DNA of 8,369 nt from assembly GCA_003661125.1 (NCBI GenBank), contig QMVO01000061.1, positions 1-8,369 of the forward strand. The letters run 5' to 3'. Origin of the DNA: Methanosarcinales archaeon (lineage in GTDB: Archaea; Halobacteriota; Syntropharchaeia; Alkanophagales; Methanospirareceae). Of this stretch, positions 1-8,196 are shown in pieces. The stretch's first letter is position 1; the number at the start of each line of letters is the position of its first letter. The translations under genes were made by a program, and so were the position numbers. The notes beneath the pieces were generated by a model. It was given only the letters and a program-made list of their open reading frames with translations, was not told where the DNA came from and ran no database searches.

Positions 1-94
1 GGTCAATTAAGCCTCATGGAAACACACAACCTATAACCTATCTACTCCAGACTATTAGCTTATTTTACTGATAATCCGGAGCTTTCACCAACTG

Positions 95-703
95 TCATTG
101 AGCAATTATCGTATCATCTCTTTTATTGTAATATTCTATTTTTATAGAAAGCCATATATCCTTCCTGACCCATACCACTCTTTTGGAATAGTTGGTATCT
201 TTCTTCTTTTTAGGTATGCTTTCCACTACATAGCAATCCACACCATAAAATATTTCAGACCTTAGAAGTCTGTGTTGATCATCATCTACCTCTCTTTTTT
301 CAATGTCTTCATTTGCAAAATCACTTCGCATAAAAGCGCCTTTTTTGCCACCTCCGCTTATGCGCCGCACCAGGCTCTCTGTGGGTAGATATATCCACAT
401 ATCATCATCCCGATTTATATCTTCATAACTCCATATAAGGAACATAATCCCTCTGACATCTGGGGGCTCTATAAATTTAATCAATCTCCGTTCATCTGGA
501 CCATACCTTTTGTTCCACATCTCCATCCTTCTAATCAGTTTCTGTCCCCTGCGGTTGATCACCATAACTGCAGTCATCCTGTAATCCTTACTGGTATCAA
601 CTGCATCCACCTTAAGCATGATGTCACGGCCGGTGAGTTCCCCGGCCCAGCATAAACAAGACAAAAGAATAGAGATACATATTCCGATTATTATTTTTTT
701 CAT
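95..703 (-). CDS. LolA-like outer-membrane lipoprotein-sorting family protein, C-terminally truncated
   Basis: The 202-residue product opens with a signal peptide (MKKIIIGICISILLSCLCWA, cleavage probably at CWA-GEL; the Cys at 16 in LLSC is a weaker lipoprotein alternative). The body reads like the LolA_like periplasmic family often encoded beside MMPL/RND exporters: a GRDIM segment near 25, a MEMWNKRYGPDERRLIKF strand near 60-78, IEPPDVRGIMFLIW near 79-92, a DDDMWIYLPTESLVRRI core and a late RVVWVRKDIWLSIKIEYY strand. Such proteins are thought to carry lipids or lipoproteins in the periplasm. The ATG at 703 is supported by a strong AAAGGAGGT ribosome site at 711-719. Family members usually run to about 250 residues; this one stops shortly after the IKIEYY strand, and no minus-strand frame in 1-94 resumes the missing C-terminal sheet. 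It would have been paired with the RND remnant at 1063-1790. Function may be lost. Confidence 0.8.
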   Translation of the reverse strand: MKKIIIGICISILLSCLCWAGELTGRDIMLKVDAVDTSKDYRMTAVMVINRRGQKLIRRMEMWNKRYGPDERRLIKFIEPPDVRGIMFLIWSYEDINRDDDMWIYLPTESLVRRISGGGKKGAFMRSDFANEDIEKREVDDDQHRLLRSEIFYGVDCYVVESIPKKKKDTNYSKRVVWVRKDIWLSIKIEYYNKRDDTIIAQ

Positions 704-741
704 TTGCCCATACCTCCTTTACATTTTTCACAATTCTTTAT

Positions 742-770
742 TTGATTTTTTTCGATATGCATGTTATTCT
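742..770 (+). promoter_or_regulatory. candidate sigma70-type promoter for the 798-1046 gene
   Basis: TTGATT at 742-747 and TATTCT at 765-770 are separated by exactly 17 bases, in a T-rich stretch about 28 bases upstream of the start codon. The region between the two divergent genes (704-797) is the only place their promoters can lie. Matches to the consensus are partial (4 of 6 in each box), so this is a prediction only. Confidence 0.35.
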
Positions 771-797
771 CTTTTTTGAAGAAAGGGGTATACATAC

Positions 798-1046
798 ATG
801 GCTACCTTAGCAAAGCTTTATCCTATTTTGAAAGACCTCGGACTTGAAGACCAAAAAGCAAACGAATTTATTGAAATAATTGAGCAGTCACAAAAAGAAG
901 GATTGGCTACTAAAGAGGATATCAAAGACTTGGAAATCAGATTCAAAGAGGATATCAAAGACTTGGAGATTCGCTTAGTCAAATGGATCATTGGATTAAT
1001 GATAGCCCAAACTTCCATAACCATTGCATTGCTGAAGTTATTTTGA
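798..1046 (+). CDS. small coiled-coil protein with one C-terminal membrane segment (DUF1640/CCDC90-like)
   Basis: The gene encodes 82 residues. The first 35 residues form an amphipathic helical region (LAKLYPILKDLGL, then IEIIEQSQKEGLATKEDI). A charged coiled coil follows, made of two exact-register 11-residue repeats KEDIKDLEIR(F/L) at about 39-60. A hydrophobic segment from about residue 62 to the end (WIIGLMIAQTSITIALLKLF) should be a membrane anchor. The architecture matches small bacterial proteins annotated DUF1640 or CCDC90-like; their function is not established. The start is well supported: GAAAGGGG at 781-788 lies 9 bases before ATG, with a possible promoter at 742-770. The gene is intact while its neighbours are broken, and it lies between the RND remnant and the LolA-like gene in the opposite orientation, which suggests later insertion. 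It ends 16 bases before the convergent RND stop codon. Confidence 0.75.
   Translation: MATLAKLYPILKDLGLEDQKANEFIEIIEQSQKEGLATKEDIKDLEIRFKEDIKDLEIRLVKWIIGLMIAQTSITIALLKLF
912..977 (+). repeat. 33-bp tandem duplication within the coiled coil
   Basis: Two adjacent 33-base units, 912-944 and 945-977, are identical over their first 24 bases and differ at only a few of the rest. Each encodes the 11-residue unit KEDIKDLEIR plus F or L. The unit is three helical turns long, so copy-number change would lengthen the coiled coil without breaking its heptad-like register or frame. Confidence 0.9.
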
Positions 1047-1062
1047 TCCCCTCTGTTGGTTT

Positions 1063-1790
1063 TCACATCCCTACCTGCCTTTCCGGGCCCAATGGCTTAA
1101 ATAGAAGCAGCATGGCCGGAGACATGAATAAATCTGCCAATAGCGCCCAGAGAAAGGCAAAAATAGACATCAGTCCAAAGTGAACCAAGTTGTACATATC
1201 AGAGAGTGCGAACACCGAAAATCCTGTCACCAGTATCATAGTAGTAAACATGATGGGACGGCCGACAGTTGAGAGGGTAACCTTGAGGGCTTCCCCATAT
1301 TTACCTCCAATGATGATAGGATATCTATCACACTGGTGGTCTTCCAGGTTAAAGGGTGTTTGTCTATGCGGTTTTGCAGGGTCTCCATTTGCCTTAAGAA
1401 TTCTATGTCCTTTATCCCGTTTTCCTTGCCTGTATTCAGCATGATCTCCATAGACATGAAACCACCCATGTGTGAGTCCACATAGTCATATGCCTGCCTG
1501 ACCGGTAAATCCTTGCTCATAAATTCAATGGAATTGGTCTCAACTTCAATTAAGGTGTAGCCAAAGATAGAAACAACTGTAAGCAAAATAAATATACCTA
1601 GGATGGCTTTGGGGTATCTCAGATTAAGAGAGGCGATCTCTTTAAGCACCCGGTCAAAGACATCATTCCTGTCTTCAGAAGTCTCCTTTTCTTTCACTTT
1701 TTTCTTGTTTTTACCAAAGGAGAAGAGCCCATCTAAAGCTAAGGCTACTGGCGAAATATTTGTGCATTGACCAATATTGGTAAATGACAT
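1063..1790 (-). pseudogene. RND/MMPL-family exporter remnant (N-terminal half and an internal block missing)
   Basis: Two frames carry separate parts of one HAE3/MMPL-type RND transporter. The upstream part (about 1790-1330) covers the linker after the first membrane bundle (FGKNKKKVKEKE), the first membrane helix of the second half (KAILGIFILLTVVSIFGY), the conserved loop beginning VETNSIEFMSKDLPVRQAY, and part of the second periplasmic domain, ending near TTSVIDI. The downstream part (about 1320-1063) resumes in another frame at GGKYGEALKVTLSTVGRPIM and contains the last two membrane helices (ILVTGFSVFALSD and FGLMSIFAFLWALLADLFM) and the tail LLLFKPLG. Family members have about 750-900 residues; here the whole first half and roughly 150-200 residues between TTSVIDI and GGKY are gone. 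The remnant begins only 2 bases after the MATE stop codon. The LolA-like gene at 95-703 is its probable former partner. It cannot form a working transporter. Confidence 0.85.
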
Positions 1791-1792
1791 TT

Positions 1793-3111
1793 TTAAATTT
1801 CTATCTGTGTCCATAAATCCCTTCTAAGCCTTACGCCCATAAAGACAGCATGCGAGGTAGCATAGATCATTTCGCCCAAATAAGCGCCCACAAGTCCCCA
1901 ATGGAATATAATACCCAATAGGTAAACCCAAGGAAGATAGAAGATAAAGGTAATCAAGATTTCAGCAAACATAGTAAACCTTGTATCTCCAGCCCCTTCA
2001 AGGGCAAACATAAGGACAGTACCTACTGCATAAATAAGGATGATTGCCGCGTTTATCCTTAGAGGAATTATGCCCACTTCTACCACATCTTGACTTGGAA
2101 TATAAATACGAATAAGGCTTGAAGGAAAATCATACCAAAAAACAGCATGCAAATCCCAGTCCACTTAGTTGCTTCAAAGATGGAGCCCCTTGCCTTTCCT
2201 ATGTTTCTTTCACCAAGAGATTGACCAACAAGGGTTGCTGTAGCCACAGCCAATCCAGAATAGACCACAGAGACCAAACTATTCATGGAAGTAATAACAT
2301 TTGCAGTGGCAAGCTCGATAGTTCCAATTCTTCCAATAATCCAGAAAAATCCAAGGTAACCTCCGCTTCCAACCAAGCTCTGAAGGACAAGAGGGGTGGA
2401 AAGCCTCAATATCCTTTTTGCTGTTTGAAAATCCACGTACTTAAAGTAAAAAAGAAAATAATCAGATTTATAACTCAGAAAACTTACAAGTACAAAATAG
2501 AGGGTACAAAGACCGGTTGATATGGTTGATGCTATAGCTGCACCTTTAACACCCAGCCTGGGGAATCCAAGGCTACCAAAGATAAGGAGATAGTCAAGGA
2601 CTATGTTTGCAATTGTAAGGATAATGTTGGCCTTCATCCTGACGCCTGTCTTTCCAATTCCAGCGGAGAATCCATTAAAAACCCTAACTAAAAGAAAAAA
2701 GACCAGTCCATAAAACCGATATTTCATATATACTCCAAGGAGGGGAACAACTGTTTGATCATTGGATAGAATTGGAGCCATAAGGTTAACCATAATCCAT
2801 GAAAACAAGACAATGGGAATGCCAAAAATTAAGGCAATTATAATGGAAGTATCTAGGCTTTTACCACAGTCTTTGAATTTCTTCTCTCCATACCTTCTAG
2901 CAACCATAGCCAAGGTGCCATTTCCAATAACGCCTATGGAATAGGCAATAGTAAAATAAAAAAAGCCACCAAGTGCTGTAGCAGCAAGTGCTTGGGGGCT
3001 TATTCTTCCAACCATTATGGTATCTACAACATTGAGAAGGATTAGGGAAATATTCCCCAGCATAACTGGATAGGCAAGTTTTAAGACCTTTTTGGTAAGT
3101 TCGTTTATCAT
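1793..3111 (-). pseudogene. MATE-family multidrug/cation antiporter with one frameshift
   Basis: The product is a MATE (MOP superfamily) inner-membrane efflux protein that would use Na+ or H+ gradients. The first frame gives residues 1 to about 328: the N-terminal helix region VLKLAYPVMLGNISLILLN, the VDTIMVGRISPQALAA signature, the ARRYGEKKFKDCGKSLD loop between helices, and a second-half repeat with IGRIGTIELATANVI and LVGQSLGERN. A second frame continues with FPSSLIRIYIPSQDVVEVG, the substrate-path helix LEGAGDTRFTM and the final helices. Adding one base to the A4 run at 2126-2129 joins GMIF to PSSLIR and restores a 439-residue protein, the normal MATE length. The start ATG lies 14 bases after the TonB receptor stop codon, so it probably depended on the same transcript; only a weak GAGG precedes it. 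With a single homopolymer indel, this is the gene most likely to be intact in reality. Confidence 0.85.
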
Positions 3112-3125
3112 TTTTTGTCAATGCC

Positions 3126-4825
3126 TCAAAAGTTCCATTGTAAACCAAATCTGAAAATCCTTTCTTGTCCAGGAAGACTTCTAAACATTTCATAATGTTT
3201 ATTGAGGAAATTGGTAATCCCTATATAGGCTAAACACCCTTTTAGGTGGTATGTTAAACGAATATCTCCAATATAACGAGCAGGTATTTTTATGGTATTT
3301 GCAGAGTCACTAAAATAGAAAGAGCTCCACTCCCCTCTGTGCATCAAGCCAAAGGATTTCCATTTTAGATTTAGGATATATTTAAAGGTATGTTTTGGTT
3401 TTTGAATAACATAAAGCTGGGTTTCTTCATCTTTGACCATTAGATAAAGGTATGATAGGTTAACGTTAAATATGCTTAGTGGCTTTATATCCAGAGAGAT
3501 TTCCGCACCTTTCCTGCTAATGGTAGCAAGGTTTTCATAGGTGGTAATCTCTCCATACCTAGTCTGTGTTACTGCATCATCAATGTGACTGTAAAATCCA
3601 CTGGCAGAAAGGGAAAGTTCCTTTAGGGGATTGAAGGTTAGCCCAAATACCAGATTATTCACCCTTTCCATTTTGAGATCAGGATTCCCTTTTTCATAGG
3701 TAGAATTGTAAAACCGGCTATGAATTGAAGGGGTATTATGGGATTGACAAATGCTGGCCCTGAGAGCCCATTTGCCTAGAGAAAAATTCAGGGTAATTTC
3801 TGGATTGTATCCTAAGCCAAAAGCACTATAGTAACTAAGGCGAAACCCTGCTCCCAAGCTGAACCATTGGGTTAAGTCCCATTCCTTTGCCACAAAAAGA
3901 TGCCCCTGAGGTTCGTGTTTAGTATCAAAATTGTTAGAAGTAATGATGTAATGCTCAAAGGTTCCTCCTATTGGGGTCTTTCCTACCCAAGGAAGCTCTA
4001 AGGAATAATTTATTGTCTCACCTAATACTTGGGAAAGATATTGATGGCCAAAATTTATATCTGGATTTTTATAATCATCTCCATATCCTGTATAAATAGG
4101 TTTGACTTTTTAAAGCTCCTTTCTCAAAACTAGCGGTCAGATTCCAGTCATATCCTTTTGCATCAGCATTGGGGGTAGGGGCATAAGTAAGGCCTGGTGG
4201 TTGAGATTCACAATAGAATGCATCTAAATTTATGGCCCATTTATTTCCAGCATCTGATTTTTTTTCTAAAAAAGGTTTTTTATGCGAATGGCCCAAAGGT
4301 CCACATATTCCTTGGGCTGGTCATAGTATGTAAACTGAAGCGTTCCTCCTATGGCTGAGGATATCTTTTTTTGCACTATCTTGGTTCTAATCTGGGACCT
4401 CTGATAAGTATCAGTAAATGCCTCCCAGGTCCCGCTGATACCCCTCTTTTCCTTCCGAGTGGTAATAAGGATTACACCACCAGCGGTATCATCTCCATAA
4501 ATAGCAGCACCTGCCCCCTTTATTATCTCAATCTTTTCACTCTCTTCCGCCCAGTATCCTGACAAATTAGTGGTCTTAACCGAGGGGTCGGTAATCCTCC
4601 GACCATCTATAATCACCACTACATCTTTACCCGACGAACCTTGAATGAAGACTTTTCCTACCTCTACACTAACTCCCGGTAGGGCATTAAGAAGCTCAGA
4701 AAGGGTACGGGCATTAAAACCTTCCAATTCTTTCCTAGTAAAGACCTCCCTTCCCTTTTGCTTATCCTGGGCAGGCAGAGGACTAGTGTATAAGATTAGT
4801 GCCAGCGGAATGAACAGAATTGCAT
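3126..4825 (-). pseudogene. TonB-dependent outer-membrane receptor (BtuB-sized), three frame breaks
   Basis: Joining the frames gives a 566-residue TonB-dependent receptor, the size of BtuB-like proteins. Parts in order: a signal peptide (LFIPLALILYTSPLPAQD), a plug domain at about 30-130 (LSELLNALPGV, VVVIIDGRR, IEIIKGAGAAIYGDDTAGGV), and a beta barrel with the late strand HTFKYILNLKW and terminal aromatic Phe (RFGLQWNF), as expected for BAM-assembled barrels. No VVTA-type TonB box is obvious; REVFTRKEL occupies that place. Frame breaks: just after ATG (about 4820, one base short), in A6 at 4268-4273 (one base short, joining KNLF to LEKKSD) and at about 4078 (one extra base, joining YRIWR to DYKNPD). 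The substrate cannot be read from sequence; the adjacent DUF4198 gene favours a metal or metal chelate such as cobalamin, nickel or cobalt complexes (inference). It sits directly downstream of DUF4198 and 14 bases upstream of MATE. Confidence 0.85.
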
Positions 4826-5761
4826 AAAGGTTGCCACCTTACAGTAAAAGTTGCAGTAGCGATATAACCTACTTCCAGGACCTTTCCTGCCACGTCTTTA
4901 AATGGTCCGTCTTTGGTCACCGGTTCTCGCACAAAAACCTTGACTATCCATTTGCCCAGAGCTACCACCCGTATCCTTCCCACGCCCTCATGAATATTGC
5001 TCCACACACCGTAATAGTAATCGGGCTCGTCCTGGGATATTCCATAATATTTTCCACAGGCAAACATCTTTGTTGGAGGTATGCTTTTTGGATGGTAGGG
5101 TTTCCTGTTCAAAAGCACCTGAAAAGCAACGAAATCGCCAACTCGCACTTTTGACAGATCAGTAAGCGGTATAAGCTCCAGGTCTTGGCCTACAGCTTTG
5201 GGCTGGCTCCACTTTCCTTTTGTTATGAATGCTTTGGCAAAGGCATGATAGAGAATACTCATCTTTATGTTTTTGATATTCTTCTTTTCTTTTTTGATTT
5301 TATCCAGACTCTTGGGACTCCAGTGCCTCTTTCCCTTGTCATCATCCCATACAGTTAGATAGGTTTTTTAAGCTACTTGCCACTTGATAAACGCCATCAG
5401 GTGCGGTTTTCTTAAATATTACTTTTTGAACAAAACAGTCGCCTGTTTTAAGTGTCGCGGCCGGAAAATTTTTACTTTCCCGTCCTTTGTTTTCGTGGGT
5501 GATGTCATTATTGGCACTGGAATCAAAGGGAAAATCAAGCTTCTTAAGATCCGGGTCATAAATGGCATATGTCTCAATACGCTTTGCTGGTAAGAAATCA
5601 TCCATAGGAAGCACATGCCCCCATCCTAAATTGATAATGGCACTCCCATGTGGGTGAGTCATAGAGTATGTGGCAATGACAAAAAAATCGTGTGCTATAG
5701 CCGGCCCTGATAAAACAGCTAGGAATGTCAGCAACCAAAAAATGTAAAGTGCCTTTCGCAC
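4783..5761 (-). pseudogene. DUF4198/COG5266 periplasmic protein (metal-uptake associated) with one frameshift
   Basis: The first frame (5761-5342) carries a signal peptide ending AIA, then a mature N-terminus HDFFVIATY and the family-like GWGHVLPMDDFLPAKRIETY segment. The second frame continues TVWDDDKGKRHWSPKSLDKIKK, the helix MSILYHAFAKAFI, and a late DUF4198-type beta domain (DLELIPLTDL, VGDFVAFQVLLNRKP, GVWSNIHEGVGRIRVVALGKWIVKV). Removing one base from the T6 run at 5364-5369 joins SSLK to TYLTVWDDD and gives about 325 residues. COG5266 is annotated as a periplasmic component of Co2+-type transport; a mature N-terminal His could bind metal (inference). The start is GTG at 5761, preceded by GGAGG at 5767-5771. 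The current C-terminus runs 16 residues past the expected end (ATFTVRW) into the next receptor's signal-peptide region, so the original stop may be lost too. Confidence 0.75.
4834..4840 (-). promoter_or_regulatory. ribosome binding site AAGGTGG that fixes the small receptor's start
   Basis: On the minus strand AAGGTGG is followed by 8 bases and then ATG (4825-4823). This marks the original start of the receptor even though the reading frame from that ATG now ends after eight more codons. Shifting by one base within the next few nucleotides brings the ATG into frame with the signal peptide. The site lies inside the present read-through tail of the DUF4198 gene. Confidence 0.6.
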
Positions 5762-6032
5762 GATAACCTCCGTCGCTTATAAAATTCTAATTTAATGGGG
5801 ATATTTCCCGGTATAAAGTTCTCTATAGGTCAACTTATCCTCGCGGTATCCCAATTTTTGAGGTAATTCAAATAACCGTTTCTAGACTGAAATGAGGGGT
5901 TCAGAAATGCGTTGGCATCCTTCTACAATAACCCTACCCACAAGTTACCCTCCAGTTTTATTTATCCTTTTCTACATATCCCATCGGCCCAAATGATCAT
6001 CAGATGCACTTGAGGGCACTTCCCTAGTTTCA
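5762..6032. other. interval between large receptor and DUF4198 gene, probable gene debris
   Basis: This 271-base stretch has no ORF of ordinary length. On the minus strand it carries most of the 26-codon ORF ending at 5972, and a short piece at 5881-5792 that reads KRLFELPQKLGYREDKLTYR and a few more residues to a stop. The DUF4198 ribosome site lies at 5767-5771. I see no cobalamin riboswitch box, tRNA or convincing terminator. The best reading is what is left of a small or deleted gene that once lay between the two. Confidence 0.4.
5792..5881 (-). pseudogene. possible C-terminal remnant of an unrecognised gene
   Basis: Twenty-nine sense codons follow an in-frame TAG (5884-5882) and end at TAA (5794-5792), 31 bases before the DUF4198 start. 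The peptide is hydrophilic and protein-like (LPQKLGYREDKLTYRELYTG, ending KYPH), with the composition of a real C-terminus. I do not recognise it. It could be the tail of the gene whose start is at 6052, with the middle deleted, or chance. Confidence 0.25.
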
Positions 6033-6052
6033 TCAATAATCTCTATTGCCAT
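5972..6052 (-). CDS. 26-residue ORF behind a strong ribosome site; small protein or start of a deleted gene
   Basis: ATG at 6052 is preceded, 8 bases away, by GGAAAGGAGGTG-type sequence (GGAGGT at 6061-6066), one of the best ribosome sites in the window. The peptide is MAIEIIDETREVPSSASDDH followed by LGRWDM and TAG. It is acidic and has no membrane segment. I do not recognise it. It overlaps by 20 bases the read-through tail of the large receptor, which suggests the receptor once stopped earlier and this was the next gene in the operon. It may be a genuine micro-protein, or the N-terminus of a longer protein cut by mutation or deletion. Confidence 0.4.
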   Translation of the reverse strand: MAIEIIDETREVPSSASDDHLGRWDM

Positions 6053-8134
6053 TATTTCTCACCTCCTTTCCTAGGATTCCGATTGGATAAAAATAGACCT
6101 GGAACTTGTAGATCAACATTCCCCTAACATTTGCCCTGGGTGCTGGAATATATTGCTTAGAACCAAAATACGCAGTCCAAAGGTATCCATAATCTGCATT
6201 AAATATATTGTTAACATAAAACCTAAGCTCAAATTTATTCCATGAATAAGTGGCATAGGCATCGAATACCACAAAATCGGGTGCCTTAAGGGTGTTTTCT
6301 TTATCTATATAATAGTCACCTTGATAGTTTCCTGATATACCTAACTTCAAATTCCAAGGGGTTTCATAATCAACGCCGAATTTCACTATGTCTCTCCAAC
6401 AAAGTTCGGGCTTCTTACCTGAATAGTCTAATAGATCTCCTATAACCATGTCATAGTCTTTATAACCTTCATACTCTGAATAATCTAATGCCAAATTCGC
6501 CCAAAGAGACAATCCCTTAAAGGGGCGGAATCTGGTTTCAATCTCGAATCCTTGGTGAGTTAGTTCTTGGGCATTGGTGTACCAATTCTGTAAAAGTTCA
6601 GGGTCGAACCGACCGTAAATGGCATCGGTAAGCTTGTTATAGTAGCCTGTGAAGGCGAGATCCAAACAATTCCATAGTGTCCCTTTATAACCAGCCTCCC
6701 ATGAATCTGCTTTTTCCTCTTTTAGCTGTTCACCACCTACCTGCCGGACCTCAAAAGCACCCCAAGGTGCACGGAATGACCTTGAGTAACTGGCAAAAAG
6801 GTGATGCCCTGGTACAAATTCCCAATCTAGGGCCACTTTTGAACTCCAGAAGTCAATGTCTAAAGAACGATCTACAACACCAGCTCTCCACCCTGTGGTA
6901 ATCTCCTTTGTGTCTGTTTCAACCCTGTCGTATCGCAGACCAACACTCAAATGAAGGTTTTTAAGGATAGAAAGTCTATCTTGAAAGAACAATCTCCACC
7001 TAGTTTCATCCCAATCGGTTGTCCTATACCAATCTGCCCAGGGATAAACATATTTCTGTCTGTCATCGCTTTCCACCCGGCTTCCGCACAAACCTATTGA
7101 AAAGAAGTTTTCCATTCCAGCAACCGGATAGGTTAAATTGACATATGCCTCACTGTAAAACTGGTCCATCTCGTTATCCCACCAACGATTGATAGTGAAG
7201 CGGCCCGGAATCTCTACGTGAAATACTCGGGAATCGTCATTGGTTTGATAGTGTATGTCAGCCACTAATTCCACATAATCACTAAAGAAATGATTACCTT
7301 TTAAAAGAATGTGGTGTAGATTGCTACTCAAGGTGCCCTCGGGGTCTTCACCTTGTCTACGATTTTTTTCAGGACATCTTCAGGAACTCCCTCCCCCCAC
7401 ATTCCATTCATCTCATTCCAGTTACTGACCCACAACAACTCAAAATTGGTAGATAGAGTCGGCTCAAAATCTAAACGCGCCATTGCTTTGCGGGCTATAG
7501 AACTATAATCATCGGTATAGGCATCACTGTCTACATGCTGGTAGGCCAGATGATATCTAAATTTACCGACCTTTCCAAGGATAGACCCCCGTGCATCTTT
7601 TTCATCATAGCTCCCATAACCAAAAGAAGCATATGAGGTAAAGGTATCTGTCCCTTTCTTGGTAAGAAGGTTGGTAGTCCCCATAATTGAGCCACCACCG
7701 TAAAGGGCCGAGGCCGGACCTTTCAAAAACTCCATCCGTTCCACAGCCTGGACAGGAAGCATATCTAAGGTCATCCCCCTGTTAAATGGGATATCCTGCA
7801 TTTCCACACCGTCGACTAGCATCTTAAGGTAGCGGTCAGCCCTCCAGGTGCCACGTATCTGAAGACCGCCCATGGCAAAGTTGATGCCTGTGGCGTTCCA
7901 GGGCGTGGCATTAAATGAAACACCAGACACACATTTATTAATGGCATTCAAGACATCAGGTGTACCTGCTTTATCTATGTCCTCACTTTTTAAGACATTA
8001 ATTTGTTGGGGAAATTGGGCCTTAGGTTCTTCCACTCTACGAGCCGTTACCACCATCTCCCCTATTTCTACTGGTCTCTTTATCTCCTCTTTTTCTTTTA
8101 CCTCCTTCTCGTCTTCTCTCTGTGCCATAACCAT
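6033..8134 (-). pseudogene. TonB-dependent receptor (siderophore/metal type), signal peptide lost at IS110, one frameshift
   Basis: The joined frames give about 700 residues. A charged N-terminal spacer (REDEKEVKEKEEIKRPVEIG) leads to a clear TonB box (EMVVTARR), then the plug: INVLKSEDIDKAGTPDVLNA, YLKMLVDGVEM, VERMEFLKGPASALYGGG. The barrel includes YDRVETDT, SFRAPWGAFEVRQVGGEQLK, a KADSWEAGYKG strand, and VNNIFNADYGYLW before the closing PRANVRGMLIYKF. One base added in G4 at 7341-7344 joins KVKTP to EGTLSSN. The expected final Phe is followed by CAG (6099-6101) and 23 extra residues, so a TAG stop may have mutated. Upstream of VMAQRED (an apparent signal-peptidase site) there is no hydrophobic segment: the IS110 leader begins there, so the export signal and promoter are gone. 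The ATG at 8134 is nominal. Ligand unknown; an iron-siderophore or other metal chelate is likely from family. Confidence 0.85.
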
Positions 8135-8196
8135 TTTTGCTTCTTTCAAAACCACTGGGTACTGTCCCCTTAAATGTGTGATAACATGAAAAAGTT

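Noticed and set aside
818..1066. Minus-strand ORF of 82 codons opposite the small coiled-coil gene
   Set aside because: It mirrors the repeats of the plus-strand gene, has no ribosome site and has a Ser/Ile-rich antisense composition. The plus-strand reading has a clear domain layout and good start signals.
2119..2520. Plus-strand ORF of 133 codons within the MATE gene
   Set aside because: It lies opposite conserved MATE coding sequence, is rich in Ser, Asn and Lys, and has no ribosome site.
2126..5369. Programmed ribosomal frameshifting at the homopolymer breaks
   Set aside because: The breaks lie in unrelated genes at non-homologous positions, with mixed shift directions and no consistent slippery heptamer or downstream stimulator. 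Indels explain them better.
5762..6032. Cobalamin riboswitch ahead of the DUF4198/receptor genes
   Set aside because: I looked for a B12-box-like motif and extended stems and found none; the interval is also too short for a complete one.
8155..8170. GGTACTGTCCCC-like sequence as a separate REP or MITE end
   Set aside because: It resembles sequences seen near mobile elements, but there is no second copy or inverted partner in the window, so it cannot be separated from the IS110 left end.
7872..8189. Plus-strand ORF of 105 codons opposite the TonB receptor plug
   Set aside because: The minus strand here encodes the unmistakable TonB box and plug, so this is an antisense shadow.
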